Of a stretch of 33,066 bases of DNA, positions 14,627-25,189 are shown in pieces. The stretch spans positions 1 to 33,066 of the forward strand of contig JAUZOM010000023.1 of assembly GCA_030706465.1 (NCBI GenBank). Reading direction: 5' to 3'. The stretch is from Bacteroidota bacterium (GTDB taxonomy: Bacteria; Bacteroidota; Bacteroidia; Bacteroidales; Paludibacteraceae). Within the stretch, counting starts at the first letter, position 1; every line of letters begins with the position of its first letter. The translations under genes were made by a program, and so were the position numbers. The notes beneath the pieces were generated by a model. That model saw only the letters and a list, made by a program, of their open reading frames with translations, was not told the origin of the DNA and searched no databases.

Positions 14627-17600
14627 TTATTGTCCAACAACCAACATTTTATTGGTTTTAGAAGTAGAATCACTATTCGTCGTTTTGATGCTTACCCGGT
14701 AAAAATAAACACCGGTTTTAACCCGTTGACCATTGTTATAGGCAGTATCCCAAGATATATTATCTGTTCCCGATTGCGTGAATGACCAGATTTTACGCCC
14801 GGAAATGTCAAAAATGTCAACCGTTGTACTAAGGACTGTTTCCGGCCGGTCATGTTTAATGATTATATTGGTCTTCGTTTGTACAGGATTCGGAGAATTA
14901 TAAACTGTAAAAATTTCAGGCGTTAAACCTTTTACCACTTCAAAATTTATTGAGCTCGTCGTTGAATTATTTAGCAAATCCCAGACCCGGAATGTAAGCG
15001 TGTGCTTCCCATCTTCCATCAATGGTAACTTATATTTTACAACTCCACTGGAATAACTATCTGTATTTGCCTGAAAGTAATCATTCAAGACATAAGATTG
15101 AGTCGGGTCCTGATCGATAGTCAACATGACATCATGCCCTATCCCACTCCCGACAGTATTAATACCATCGCTATCGCTGACATTTGCAATGAAAAGGGGC
15201 GTCTCATTCACCTTGTCTCCCGATACGAAATTTTCAGAATTTAAATATAAATCAGCTTTGGGTCCATCGGCTTCTTCAGCATAGCTTGTAGCCATCCCCC
15301 CAATAGTGAAGTTTTCAAAATAGCCCTGCGCTTCAAAATTATTTGTATCATCATTCGCATAATAATTTATCCGTCCGCCACCAAAGTTATATCTTATATC
15401 TTTAGGTAACATAAACGAAAAGCTATAAGCTCCTTTTACCACCTTAACATCGCCAGAAAACAAGGTGTTTGGACGGTCCGAATAAGTCATTGAACCCTGA
15501 CCTTCATTATTTAAAGTCGTTATTCTTTGTACCTTATCATAGACAATGGCATGAAGAGTCCCATTAAAATTATCAATTTTAGTTCCATTTGCATCTGCTA
15601 TTATGCCTTGAATAGTATCAACGGATAAAGCACGTAACGTATCATTTCCAAATACAGTGCTTTCGTTAATCTTTGTTGTTAACACCTGATATTCTGTTGG
15701 ATAATTCAGTTTTATCGCGGGATCACCAACAAACACATAAGATAATTTATTGGTTTCAGTTCCTAAATTATTTTTTGTATAAGCAATAATATCACCTATT
15801 CGTTGATGATCTCCATTTTGGCTGCTAAATAATGTTTCACAAAATAATTTATCCAGATTAAAATTTTGAGAAGCATATACAGGACGGGCAGCCGCTAAAA
15901 TACCGACCCCACCACCAGTTGGATTAAATACGACTTCTTCACCTGCCGAAAGAGTTTGTTGATCGAATTGCACAAAGTCACACGTTGCTGCGACAAAAAG
16001 AGGTAAATGCTTATTAGTTAGAACTTTTATATCATTTAACGTCAAGATACCTTCATTAGCCCAGCCATTTAAGGAAGCATGACCCGTGTAGTTTAGCAAA
16101 AACAACCCTGATCGCAATAAATTCAACAAATGATTTTTTGCCAAAGGATAACTTTGACCACTCGCATTTACTTCTTGTACATAAGCATCCAGATATATTT
16201 TGTTGACTTGAAATGACGGGAATTTTTTGGTCAATGATACTGCAATACTATCTGCTTGCGTTGAGTGTAAAGAATGGTCATCATCATCCGCAACAAAACA
16301 CAGTTGATTTTTCCAATAACCTTTTCCCTGGTTATTCATATAATCAATCGTTTTGTTTACCACATCAGTTGCTTGCTGTGAAGTTGTTGTAGTAAAACGA
16401 CCTACCCCAATATTCATTAAGTCGGAAGAAACCTGAGTTCCTTCATTATCGTCCAATAGAGTAAAATAATCATCCGTCACATACGAACTTGTCGTCACCA
16501 ATGAATTCTCCGCTTGATAGGTTAAAATAAAGCTATTCCCAGAATCTGTTCGTAAATCTCTGTTATCATAAGATCCTTTCCCAAAAAGCAGTAAATATTT
16601 GGGAAGCTCTGATTTGTTATTTGATTGTAGTGCCCTGTCGTATAACATTTTCATTATCCAACGATAGGCAGTAGCATCTGGTGCACCTGACGAAAACTCA
16701 TTATAAACCTGATCGGTAGTAACAACCGAAACCGTCATCTTATCCTTCTCCCGATGAGCCTGAGCTAAAGTTTGAGCCTGGGATAAAAAATTGGGATGAG
16801 TAATAATTACCATGTCAGCCTGTGTAATTGCATGAAGATTCTGATTAGGAACCACACCAATAATATCCGGTTTTTGAAAAGAGGATGAAGCTGTAGGATC
16901 AATTGCGAGATAACTTTTTACATCATTTCCTGAATCGACAAATGAGATTTTACCATTAACATTCCCAGTTGTGATTTTACTGATATTCTGTTTATCGGTT
17001 ATATCCCAAATCTGGACATTAGCATTGGCATTACTCAGCAGGTATTGATTGTACGAAGACTGACCCAAGTAATCTACGTTTTGGAATTGCATGGCAGATC
17101 CATTCATAATTAACTTTCTACGGGCATTTACTTCCAGATAATTTAAATATCCCACTGAAGTGGATGTTGACTTTAAATAAGTGATATTGAAATTAAATAC
17201 ATCAGATTGCGGTGTAAAGTTAAAAATTCCTGTAGCACCAATACCTTGTATATAATTATCATTGTTAGTATTACCAGAGACATTAAGAGTTTTAGATTGT
17301 CCTCCATTCAAATCCAGTGAAAAATTTGAGCTAGCTGAAGATGTAGCTGCCACATCTAAACGTACAGTTGTAGAATTACTCAGTACAGCATTCGGGAAAC
17401 TAAAGGGTAAGGCATATGTTGTCACATCACTAAAAGTTTCACCATAAAATTCTTTCCCTGAGCTTGTCAGGTTAACCAAATCTTTTTCATGAACTTGATA
17501 ATCAATGAATTCTTCAACAGTATTAATTGTCGGAGAATTGGGTAAAACAATTGATTCAACACCGATTTTTTTTCCTACCCCAGCATCCGATGAAACGAAA

Positions 17601-18427
17601 TAATACGCATAGTTGGAATAATTATTTATCGTATGTATGAACATCGATTTTGTTGTATCATACGACCATTTATTGATGCCCTGAGCATAGAATAAAATAT
17701 AGTCACCCGAATTAAAAATACCATCAGAACCTTTATTCATATAGATCGCAACTTCTGGTAAATCATCCAGTTTTGGCAATAAAAAACTTTGTTCCAAAAC
17801 AGCTCCTCCATAACCGAAAATACGAACATTAGCGGGATCAATGCCCATTGATGACAAATCCTCATAAGTCAGTTTGTAAATGCCACTGTCTTTTATTCTT
17901 ATTTTCACAAACCTACCCTGAGATAAAACTGAATTCGTCACATAAGTCCGTGAATTAGTAGATGCTACTTTTTGAGGAAGAGTTGTCTTTGAAATTTGCA
18001 AATCAAAAGATTGCAATTTTAAGATATTACCTCCTTGTTTCACAAATGGTAATATACTTACATTGAGGAAACTTGTTCCACGGTCATGCAGTATGGAAGT
18101 AGTAATATCAGGATTATTTGGGATTAAACTGTTAACAGCCAGTAATACATTTTCTTCTTGAGTCAATGGAATATAAACCGGATTTTTTATCAATGCCTGA
18201 TAGGAAAAAGCGGGATCACAAATTAGTCTCCGATTAAAATACGGCAAGTGATTTTCCATTGGATACTGAGCACTATCAAATGCAATCACATTGATAGATG
18301 AAGTACCAACAACCCATTTTTCAACCCCTTTCCAGTTTAATCGGTGAGAAGTGATTTGTTCGGTCTGAGCAGACAAAAAGCTAACACAAAAAAAGGAAAA
18401 AAGAAAAAAAGAAATTCTATATTTCAT
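14627..18427 (-). CDS. porU: Type IX secretion system sortase PorU
   Basis: PorU is the surface C25-family cysteine peptidase that removes the C-terminal signal of T9SS cargo and joins the cargo to anionic lipopolysaccharide. The 1266-residue protein has a signal peptide (1-20), a long N-terminal beta region, a gingipain-like caspase-fold domain (about 540-910), and a C-terminal T9SS type A-like sorting domain in the last 85 residues (NIIIKHDRPET, then GRKIWSF and GVYFYRV). The catalytic dyad is visible: H783 in NYTGHASLNGW and C816 in VAATCDFVQFD. Their spacing of 33 equals that of H657 and C690 in P. gingivalis PorU. It is somewhat longer than that protein (1158). It lies upstream of porV and 89 nt downstream of the fumarylacetoacetate hydrolase-family gene. 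Confidence 0.95.
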   Translation of the reverse strand: MKYRISFFLFSFFCVSFLSAQTEQITSHRLNWKGVEKWVVGTSSINVIAFDSAQYPMENHLPYFNRRLICDPAFSYQALIKNPVYIPLTQEENVLLAVNSLIPNNPDITTSILHDRGTSFLNVSILPFVKQGGNILKLQSFDLQISKTTLPQKVASTNSRTYVTNSVLSQGRFVKIRIKDSGIYKLTYEDLSSMGIDPANVRIFGYGGAVLEQSFLLPKLDDLPEVAIYMNKGSDGIFNSGDYILFYAQGINKWSYDTTKSMFIHTINNYSNYAYYFVSSDAGVGKKIGVESIVLPNSPTINTVEEFIDYQVHEKDLVNLTSSGKEFYGETFSDVTTYALPFSFPNAVLSNSTTVRLDVAATSSASSNFSLDLNGGQSKTLNVSGNTNNDNYIQGIGATGIFNFTPQSDVFNFNITYLKSTSTSVGYLNYLEVNARRKLIMNGSAMQFQNVDYLGQSSYNQYLLSNANANVQIWDITDKQNISKITTGNVNGKISFVDSGNDVKSYLAIDPTASSSFQKPDIIGVVPNQNLHAITQADMVIITHPNFLSQAQTLAQAHREKDKMTVSVVTTDQVYNEFSSGAPDATAYRWIMKMLYDRALQSNNKSELPKYLLLFGKGSYDNRDLRTDSGNSFILTYQAENSLVTTSSYVTDDYFTLLDDNEGTQVSSDLMNIGVGRFTTTTSQQATDVVNKTIDYMNNQGKGYWKNQLCFVADDDDHSLHSTQADSIAVSLTKKFPSFQVNKIYLDAYVQEVNASGQSYPLAKNHLLNLLRSGLFLLNYTGHASLNGWANEGILTLNDIKVLTNKHLPLFVAATCDFVQFDQQTLSAGEEVVFNPTGGGVGILAAARPVYASQNFNLDKLFCETLFSSQNGDHQRIGDIIAYTKNNLGTETNKLSYVFVGDPAIKLNYPTEYQVLTTKINESTVFGNDTLRALSVDTIQGIIADANGTKIDNFNGTLHAIVYDKVQRITTLNNEGQGSMTYSDRPNTLFSGDVKVVKGAYSFSFMLPKDIRYNFGGGRINYYANDDTNNFEAQGYFENFTIGGMATSYAEEADGPKADLYLNSENFVSGDKVNETPLFIANVSDSDGINTVGSGIGHDVMLTIDQDPTQSYVLNDYFQANTDSYSSGVVKYKLPLMEDGKHTLTFRVWDLLNNSTTSSINFEVVKGLTPEIFTVYNSPNPVQTKTNIIIKHDRPETVLSTTVDIFDISGRKIWSFTQSGTDNISWDTAYNNGQRVKTGVYFYRVSIKTTNSDSTSKTNKMLVVGQ

Positions 18428-18516
18428 GTAATTATAAGGTCTGTTTATAAAACATATAACGTAATAACGATTTAAATAACCGTTTATTATCAGGAGCTAA
18501 TAATAATTATTTTCAA

Positions 18517-19128
18517 CTACTTAATATTAAAATCAAACATTTTTTTATCAAAGATATAACCTTCCAACCTGTCACCAATGGCAACTTTACCCACCCCTGC
18601 AGGAGTACCAGTAAAAAGGACATCCCCTATCTTGATAGTGAAGAAACCACTTACGTAAGCAATAAGTTCATTAATTGGGAAAATCATATCGGAGGAATTT
18701 CCATTTTGAACTGTTTGACCATTTAAATCTAAGCGAAATGGGATGTTTTGAATATCTCCCAATTCAGCTATTGGCAAAAAACTTCCAATCACCGCAGAAT
18801 TATCAAATGCTTTGCTTATCTCCCATGGTTTTCCTTCATTTTTCAGTCTACGTTGCAAATCACGCGCTGTAAAATCAACGCCTAATCCGATTTCAGCATA
18901 ATACCTGCCTGAAAACATAGAATCAATATTCTTACCCAGCCGGTTGAATTTAACAATCAGTTCAGTTTCATAATGCAATTCCTTACTAAAATCGGGAATA
19001 AAAAAAGGTTTGTTATTTTTAAGTAATGCTGTATCCGGTTTCATAAAAACAACCGGCTCTGAGGGGTTCTTACTATTTAATTCTTTATTGTGTTCAATGT
19101 AATTCTGTCCAATGGCAAATATCTTCAT
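18517..19128 (-). CDS. Fumarylacetoacetate hydrolase family protein
   Basis: A 203-residue protein of the FAH family (5-oxopent-3-ene-1,2,5-tricarboxylate decarboxylase or acylpyruvase-like). Metal-binding acidic residues are visible in ELHYETELIVKF (E54, E56) and GVDFTARD (D85), with the conserved K106 in SKAFDNSAVIG, and FTGTPAGVG at 172-180 near the end. The compact length matches acylpyruvase or oxaloacetate decarboxylase-type members rather than full fumarylacetoacetases (about 420). It has no signal peptide and is cytoplasmic. Its start overlaps the stop of rex by 4 nt (ATGA), indicating translational coupling and possibly redox-linked expression. The substrate is not determinable. Confidence 0.93.
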   Translation of the reverse strand: MKIFAIGQNYIEHNKELNSKNPSEPVVFMKPDTALLKNNKPFFIPDFSKELHYETELIVKFNRLGKNIDSMFSGRYYAEIGLGVDFTARDLQRRLKNEGKPWEISKAFDNSAVIGSFLPIAELGDIQNIPFRLDLNGQTVQNGNSSDMIFPINELIAYVSGFFTIKIGDVLFTGTPAGVGKVAIGDRLEGYIFDKKMFDFNIK

Positions 19129-19826
19129 TTGATTCTTTGTTGCTTTTGATTTAATACTTTTTTCTTCTCATCTTCCTTTATTGCATTTAAGCGATTAAAC
19201 ATTACCGCTAAATGAGCATAAATAGAAGTATTCTGTACAATTACATTTTCAGGAACCCTGATCCGGAATGGAGTAAAATTCCATATAGCCTGAATGCCAC
19301 CTGCTATCATAATTTCGGAAACCATTTGCGCCTTATCTACTGGGACAGTCAATACACCAATGTTAATTCCTGCCTGTTTTTGGAATTCTTCAAATCGATC
19401 AATATGATGAATCGGAACATTATTAATACTTGTTTCGGCTAAATCCAATTTCACATCAAAACCGGCTACAATTTCCAAGCCGAACTGTTCCAAGCCGTTA
19501 TCATGCATTAATGCACCTCCTAAACTTCCAACCCCAAACAAAAAAGCCTTATGGGAATTAGTAAATCCCAGAAATGATTCGAGGATATTGACAAGTTCTT
19601 TCACATCATACCCAACTCTGGTGCGACCAGATATATTTACATAAGATAAATCTTTTGCAACCATTGAAGCGTCAACAGCTATATTCTTTGCTATTTGAGT
19701 AGATGATAAGTACATTTCACCTCCCTTTAAAGCTAACTGAGCATAAGCGAGGTACCATGGTAAACGTCTCAAAGTTGGTTCCGGAACTTTGAAATGTATA
19801 GATGCATGGATATTAGACATTTTCAC
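19125..19826 (-). CDS. rex: Redox-sensing transcriptional repressor Rex
   Basis: Rex is a dimeric repressor that binds DNA when the NADH/NAD+ ratio is low and releases it on binding NADH. The 233-residue protein has an N-terminal winged helix (about 14-80: VPEPTLRRLPWYLAYAQLAL, then SSTQIAKNIAVDASMVAKDL and GRTRVGYDV), a Rossmann domain starting with FLFGVGSLGGAL (95-106), and the usual C-terminal domain-swapped helix (YAHLAVMFNRLN). Length is normal with a charged tail. The first ATG is 19826, and ATG 19820 two codons later is equally possible. It overlaps the FAH-family gene, and the direction continues to porU-porV-ispF. I could not see a convincing palindromic Rex operator in the 198-nt region upstream. 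Confidence 0.95.
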   Translation of the reverse strand: MKMSNIHASIHFKVPEPTLRRLPWYLAYAQLALKGGEMYLSSTQIAKNIAVDASMVAKDLSYVNISGRTRVGYDVKELVNILESFLGFTNSHKAFLFGVGSLGGALMHDNGLEQFGLEIVAGFDVKLDLAETSINNVPIHHIDRFEEFQKQAGINIGVLTVPVDKAQMVSEIMIAGGIQAIWNFTPFRIRVPENVIVQNTSIYAHLAVMFNRLNAIKEDEKKKVLNQKQQRIK

Positions 19827-19848
19827 AATAAATTAAATAATTAACACA

Positions 19849-19856
19849 CAAAAATA
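19849..19856 (-). promoter_or_regulatory. -7 box for rex
   Basis: The minus strand reads TATTTTTG, matching TAnnTTTG, 23 nt upstream of the rex ATG at 19826. The -33 element is not evident. It is the likely start of the rex-FAH transcript. Confidence 0.5.
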
Positions 19857-19951
19857 GTCATTTTTTTCAAACAGTAATGTACAACTGCAATTAAAAAACA
19901 TAGATAATGTATTTTAGCAGAAAAGCAAATTTTTTATTCAGCTAATTTGCT

Positions 19952-19959
19952 TAACTTTG
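19952..19959 (+). promoter_or_regulatory. -7 box for leuS
   Basis: TAACTTTG matches TAnnTTTG exactly and lies 67 nt before the leuS ATG. The divergent rex and leuS promoters share one 200-nt intergenic region. Confidence 0.6.
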
Positions 19960-20025
19960 CATGCTAAATTTTATTTATATTAAAAATCGTCAAAACAAAA
20001 GCAAATCACATATTTTCAATATATT

Positions 20026-22785
20026 ATGGAATACAATTTCAGAGAAATAGAACAAAAATGGCAAGCTTATTGGAAAAACAACCACATTTACAAAACCGAA
20101 ATTGATTTAGATAAACCGAAATATTACGTTTTGGATATGTTTCCCTATCCTTCGGGTGCCGGATTACACGTAGGTCATCCACTTGGTTATATTGCGTCTG
20201 ATATTTTCAGTCGTTATAAGCGCTTACAGGGGTTCAATGTACTTCACCCAATGGGCTATGATGCTTTTGGTTTGCCTGCAGAACAATACGCCATTCAAAC
20301 CGGCCAACATCCGGCCGTTACAACAAAAAAGAATATAGCCCGTTATCGGGAACAATTAGATAAGATCGGCTTTTGCTATGACTGGAACCGGGAAATCCGC
20401 ACCTGTGAACCTGATTACTACAAATGGACACAATGGGCATTTATACAAATGTTCAACCATTATTTTAACAAGCAACTTCAAAAAGCTCAACCTATTGAGT
20501 CCTTGGTAAAAGTTTTTGAAACTGTTGGAACGGAAGGAATTCAGGCAGCTTGTAGTGATGAGTTACAATTTACAGCTCAGGAATGGAACTCAAAAACGGA
20601 AAAGGAACAACAAGAAATATTACTTAATTACAGGATAGCTTATTTAGCAGACTTAAAGGTAAACTGGTGCCCTGAGCTTGGAACTGTTCTGGCAAATGAC
20701 GAAGTGAGTGAAGGTGTTTCGGTTCGTGGTGGATATCCTGTCGAACAAAGAGTCATGCGCCAATGGAGCTTGCGTGTTTCTGCCTACGCTCAACGTTTAT
20801 TGGATGGATTGAACACGATAGAATGGACAGATTCATTAACAGAAACCCAAAAGAACTGGATTGGACGAAGCGAAGGTGCTGAACTTCGATTTGATATTAA
20901 AGATCAGGATTTTAATTTCGAAGTTTTTACAACAAGAGCCGATACCATTTACGGCGTTACTTTTATGGTTCTTGCCCCCGAAAGTGAACTGGTAAAACAA
21001 CTTACTACCCCGGAACAAGCCGAAGAAGTTGCAGACTATCTGGATGCCACAAAAAAACGCACGGAACGTGAACGTTTAGCCGACCGCCGGGTTACCGGGG
21101 TTTTCTCCGGTTCCTATGCTATTAATCCGGTAAGTGGAACAGAGATACCCATCTGGATCAGCGATTATGTATTATCCGGTTATGGTACGGGCGCCATCAT
21201 GGCGGTTCCTGCCCATGATAGCCGCGATTATGCTTTTGCAAAACATTTTAATTTGCCCATCATTCCGCTCATTGAAGGTTGTGATGTAAGTTTGGAAAGC
21301 TTTGATGCTAAAGAAGGCATCATGATGAATTCAGGATTTCTTAATGGACTCAGCGTAAAACAAGCCATTGCAAAGGCTAAAGCATATATTTCCGAGAAAA
21401 ACCTTGGACGTTTAAAAGTGAATTTCCGGTTGCGTGATGCTATTTTCAGCCGTCAACGTTACTGGGGCGAACCTTTTCCTGTGTATTATAAAGACAATAT
21501 GCCTTATATGTTAGACGAAAGTCGGTTGCCGCTTGAATTGCCTAAAATAGACAAATACCTCCCAACTGAAAAAGGGGAACCACCTCTTGGAAGGGCAAAA
21601 GAATGGCACACCGAAGATAATTTCCCGTTGGAATTATGCACGATGCCCGGTTTTGCGGGTTCATCTGCCTATTACTTGCGTTATATGGACCCTAAGAACG
21701 ACAAAGCATTGGTAAGTCCTGAGGCAAACCAGTACTGGCGGAATGTGGATTTATATATCGGAGGGACAGAGCATGCCACGGGGCATTTAATATACAGCCG
21801 TTTCTGGAATAAATTCTTATTCGACCTTGGATTAGTCTGTGAGGATGAACCTTTCAAGAAGTTGATTAACCAAGGCATGATTCAGGGAAGAAGTAACTTT
21901 GTATATCGTATAAAGAACTCAAATACTTTTGTTTCTTTGAATTTGAAAAATCAATACGAAACGACTCCTATACATGTCGATGTTAACATTGTTTCAAATG
22001 ACATGCTGGATATTGAGCAGTTTAAGAACTGGAATCCTGAATATAAGAATGCAGAGTTTATACTGGAAAATGATGTAAAATACCATTGTGGCTGGGTGGT
22101 AGAAAAGATGTCTAAATCGATGTACAACGTGGTGAACCCCGATGATATTGTTGGAAAATACGGTGCCGATACCCTTCGGTTATATGAAATGTTCCTGGGA
22201 CCACTGGAGCAATCTAAACCATGGGATACCAATGGAATTGATGGAGTTCATCGTTTCTTAAAAAAGCTTTGGAGCTTATTCTATAAAAACGAATCGTTTA
22301 TAGTCAATAACGAAGAGCCTTCACCGGAAGAACTAAAAGTATTACATAAAACGATCAAGAAAATCACTTTCGATATTGAAAATTTTTCTTACAATACTTC
22401 GGTGTCGGCTTTTATGATTTGTGTCAATGAACTTTTCGCGCTTAAGTGCAATAAAAAGTCCATTCTTGAACCTCTTGTTATTTTGTTGGCTCCATTTGCT
22501 CCACATATTGCTGAAGAACTATATCAAGCACTTGGAAATACGGTAACAGTTTGCGATGCCGTTTTTCCGGTTTGCAATGAAGAGTATCTGAAAGAATCGA
22601 AAGTAAAATATCCGATTTCATTTAATGGGAAAGTCCGTTTTACGCTGGAACTTCCGGCTGATATGAGGAAAGAAGATGTTGAAGAAACAGCACTGGCAAA
22701 CGAACAGACGCTCAAATTACTCGATGGAAAAGTTCCTAAGAAAATTATTGTTGTTCCCGGTAAAATCGTAAATATTGTTTTATAG
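20026..22785 (+). CDS. leuS: Leucine-tRNA ligase
   Basis: LeuRS charges tRNA-Leu and edits mischarged amino acids. The 919-residue class I synthetase has the HIGH-type motif HVGH at 48-51 ([13 protein letters not shown]), the CP1 editing domain (about 225-420, with [20 protein letters not shown] and [13 protein letters not shown], which holds the editing aspartate), the catalytic block [14 protein letters not shown], and KMSKS at 694-698. A stretch of about 60 residues before KMSKS (after [15 protein letters not shown]) is an insertion seen in Bacteroidota LeuRS enzymes as I recall. The protein is complete. It has a promoter box upstream, and the YitT-family gene follows 29 nt later, so the two are probably co-transcribed. 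Confidence 0.97.
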   Translation: MEYNFREIEQKWQAYWKNNHIYKTEIDLDKPKYYVLDMFPYPSGAGLHVGHPLGYIASDIFSRYKRLQGFNVLHPMGYDAFGLPAEQYAIQTGQHPAVTTKKNIARYREQLDKIGFCYDWNREIRTCEPDYYKWTQWAFIQMFNHYFNKQLQKAQPIESLVKVFETVGTEGIQAACSDELQFTAQEWNSKTEKEQQEILLNYRIAYLADLKVNWCPELGTVLANDEVSEGVSVRGGYPVEQRVMRQWSLRVSAYAQRLLDGLNTIEWTDSLTETQKNWIGRSEGAELRFDIKDQDFNFEVFTTRADTIYGVTFMVLAPESELVKQLTTPEQAEEVADYLDATKKRTERERLADRRVTGVFSGSYAINPVSGTEIPIWISDYVLSGYGTGAIMAVPAHDSRDYAFAKHFNLPIIPLIEGCDVSLESFDAKEGIMMNSGFLNGLSVKQAIAKAKAYISEKNLGRLKVNFRLRDAIFSRQRYWGEPFPVYYKDNMPYMLDESRLPLELPKIDKYLPTEKGEPPLGRAKEWHTEDNFPLELCTMPGFAGSSAYYLRYMDPKNDKALVSPEANQYWRNVDLYIGGTEHATGHLIYSRFWNKFLFDLGLVCEDEPFKKLINQGMIQGRSNFVYRIKNSNTFVSLNLKNQYETTPIHVDVNIVSNDMLDIEQFKNWNPEYKNAEFILENDVKYHCGWVVEKMSKSMYNVVNPDDIVGKYGADTLRLYEMFLGPLEQSKPWDTNGIDGVHRFLKKLWSLFYKNESFIVNNEEPSPEELKVLHKTIKKITFDIENFSYNTSVSAFMICVNELFALKCNKKSILEPLVILLAPFAPHIAEELYQALGNTVTVCDAVFPVCNEEYLKESKVKYPISFNGKVRFTLELPADMRKEDVEETALANEQTLKLLDGKVPKKIIVVPGKIVNIVL

Positions 22786-22814
22786 GCTCGTAATTAATTA
22801 ACTGAGAAAATTAA

Positions 22815-23699
22815 ATGAATCTGAAATCAATTACCAAAGAAACTTGGATTTCCATCAGAGAGTACATCTTTATTGCTTTTGGTTTATTAATGTATTGTTC
22901 TGCCTGGAAAGGTTTCTTACTTCCGCATTTAATAACAGGAGGTGGTGTAACCGGTATAGGTGCTATTTTGTTTTATGCTACAGGCATTCCAATTTTTGTC
23001 ACTTATTTTACCATTAACTTTATTTTATTGGTCATTGCCGTTCGAACAGTGGGATTAGCTTTTTGTCTTCGAACCATATATGGCGTTGGAATCCTGACCT
23101 TTTTTTTCGCAGTGATACCACAGGCAACACCTGGTACCTTTGTCCAACCCGATGACAGTTTTATGGCTTGTGTCATTGGGGGACTATTATCCGGTGCAGG
23201 AATTGGGATTGTATTTTTATCGAACGGGAGCTCGGGAGGAACAGATATTGTTGCCAAAGTAGTCAACAAATATCGGAATATCACACTTGGAAGAGTATTA
23301 CTTTATTGCGATGTATTGATTATTTGCTCCTCTTATTTTTTCGATTTTGGTAGTCTGGAGAAAATCGTATACGGATTAACAACGATGGCAATATCAACAA
23401 TTGCAGTAGATATGGTCATAAGCGGAGTTCGACAATCAGTTCAGTTTTTCATCTTCTCAAAAGAATATGAACAGATTGCGACGAAAATAAATATAGAAGT
23501 TCATCGAGGCGTGACCATATTAGATGGGATGGGTTGGTATTCAAAAGAACCTGTAAAAGTTGTAACTGTAGTTGCACGCAAAAATGAATCGACTAAAATT
23601 TTTCGCATTATTAAAGATATTGATCCAAATGCATTTATCTCGCAATCTTCAGTCATTGGGGTTTACGGAAAAGGATTTGATATAATTAAAGGCAAATAA
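22815..23699 (+). CDS. YitT family membrane protein (DUF161/DUF2179)
   Basis: A 294-residue membrane protein with five or six hydrophobic segments in the first 200 residues (for example EYIFIAFGLLMYCSAWKGF and FTINFILLVIAVRTVGLAF) and a soluble C-terminal DUF2179 domain (about 210-294, with HRGVTILDGMGWYSKEPVKV). The glycine-rich signatures ITGGGVTGIG and SNGSSGGTDIVAKV are typical of the YitT family. The function of this family is not established; a transport role is often proposed. It lies 29 nt downstream of leuS and 29 nt upstream of the flippase gene, all in the same direction. Its link to leuS is probably shared transcription and not function. Confidence 0.93.
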   Translation: MNLKSITKETWISIREYIFIAFGLLMYCSAWKGFLLPHLITGGGVTGIGAILFYATGIPIFVTYFTINFILLVIAVRTVGLAFCLRTIYGVGILTFFFAVIPQATPGTFVQPDDSFMACVIGGLLSGAGIGIVFLSNGSSGGTDIVAKVVNKYRNITLGRVLLYCDVLIICSSYFFDFGSLEKIVYGLTTMAISTIAVDMVISGVRQSVQFFIFSKEYEQIATKINIEVHRGVTILDGMGWYSKEPVKVVTVVARKNESTKIFRIIKDIDPNAFISQSSVIGVYGKGFDIIKGK

Positions 23700-23728
23700 T
23701 ATAACAACCAGTCATTTAAAGTTTTTTG

Positions 23729-25189
23729 ATGGGTGATGATTTAAAACAAAAGATGTTGAGCGCTATGACTTGGTCTACAGTAGATCGGTTTGGCCAACAA
23801 GCAGTTCAATTCGTAATAGGACTAATATTAGCACGCCTGCTTACTCCTGATGATTATGGTTTGATTGGGATGGTGATGGTTTTTGTCTCTCTATCAACAG
23901 CCCTTGTTGATGGTGGGTTTGGACAAGCTCTAATACGGAAACAAAATGCAGACGAAACAGATTATAATACAGTTTTCTATTTTAATATTGTTATTTCATT
24001 ATTCCTCTATATTATACTATTCTTTTTAGCACCTTTCATTGCTATTTTTTTCAACCAACCACAGCTTATCAACATTTCGAGAGTTATCTTTATTGCCATT
24101 TTGTTTAATGCACTTTATCTGATACCTGTTGCGAAAATGGTAAGAAATTTAGATTATAAAAACGGAGCTAAAATAAATATTTTCTCAGTAACATGTAGTG
24201 GGATTGCTGGTGTCACCATGGCATTTAACGGTTTTGGAGTATGGTCATTAGTTGCACAACAAGTGCTATTTCATTTCTTCCGAATGATTTGCCTTCATTA
24301 TTTTGTAAAATGGAAACCTCGTGCAATATTTTCTATCAAAGTCATTCGCAATTTTTGGAGTTTTAGTATCAACTTATTGGGAACATATATTTTAAATATG
24401 ATTTTCAATTATTTATATATTTTAATTTTAGGAAAATTTTATCCAAAACATGAAGTCGGATACTACACACAGGCAAACAAACTCAATGAGACCACCAATA
24501 CTAGTTTTCAATCTATATTAGTTGGAAGTACCTATTCTCTTTTGGTAAAGATACAATATGATGATGAACGATTTCGACGAATTTTCAGGGAAATAGCCCG
24601 GAAAATATCTATTATAACTTTCCCGATCATGTTGGTTTTAATTATTGTGGCTCATCCATTAATCTATGTTTTACTTACTGAAAAATGGATAGCTGCAGTA
24701 CCTTATTTTCAATTGCTGTGTTTTGCCTCACTTTTCGCACCTCTGTACGGGCTAAATATCAGCGCATTAAATTCAAGAGGAAAATCAAAAATCACATTTA
24801 AACTTGAAATTATAAAGAAAGCACTAATATTATTATCAGTAGTTATATGCTTCCATTTCGGCATCATAGCCATGCTCATAGGGTATGTTTTTTCTTGTTT
24901 TATTGCTTATATAATTTCGGTATTATACCTGAAAAACGACCTGAATCATTATATTAAAAATCAAATCTCTGATTTTATTGGTTGCATAGGGATTGGTATT
25001 TTTATAGCAGCATGTGACTTTGGTCTTTCATTTCTAATTCACAACAATCATGTGCTTTTGGGGACTCAAATAGTAACATCTGGAATTCTTTATATTCTTA
25101 GTATGAAATTGTTTTACAGCGAATTATATAATCAAGTATTAGAGGTCATTTCCGGGAAGTTAGCTCTGTTAAAAAAGAAGATGATATAA
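23729..25189 (+). CDS. Oligosaccharide flippase (Wzx-like, MOP superfamily)
   Basis: A 486-residue polytopic membrane protein of the polysaccharide-export (WzxC-like) family. The opening KQKMLSAMTWSTVDRFGQQA and LILARLLTPDDYGLIGMVMV is the standard signature, followed by about 12-14 hydrophobic segments to the end. It should move lipid-linked oligosaccharide units across the inner membrane. The frame can start at TTG 23726, but ATG 23729 is the normal choice. The stop overlaps the ATG of the next glycosyltransferase by one base (TAATG), so the two are translationally coupled. It is the first gene of the plus-strand half of the polysaccharide locus; codon use is visibly more AT-rich than in leuS upstream. 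Confidence 0.92.
   Translation: MGDDLKQKMLSAMTWSTVDRFGQQAVQFVIGLILARLLTPDDYGLIGMVMVFVSLSTALVDGGFGQALIRKQNADETDYNTVFYFNIVISLFLYIILFFLAPFIAIFFNQPQLINISRVIFIAILFNALYLIPVAKMVRNLDYKNGAKINIFSVTCSGIAGVTMAFNGFGVWSLVAQQVLFHFFRMICLHYFVKWKPRAIFSIKVIRNFWSFSINLLGTYILNMIFNYLYILILGKFYPKHEVGYYTQANKLNETTNTSFQSILVGSTYSLLVKIQYDDERFRRIFREIARKISIITFPIMLVLIIVAHPLIYVLLTEKWIAAVPYFQLLCFASLFAPLYGLNISALNSRGKSKITFKLEIIKKALILLSVVICFHFGIIAMLIGYVFSCFIAYIISVLYLKNDLNHYIKNQISDFIGCIGIGIFIAACDFGLSFLIHNNHVLLGTQIVTSGILYILSMKLFYSELYNQVLEVISGKLALLKKKMI

Noticed and set aside
19827-20025. Rex operator in the rex-leuS intergenic region
   Set aside because: No palindrome close to the TTGTGA-N6-TCACAA type could be read; only -7 boxes are supported.
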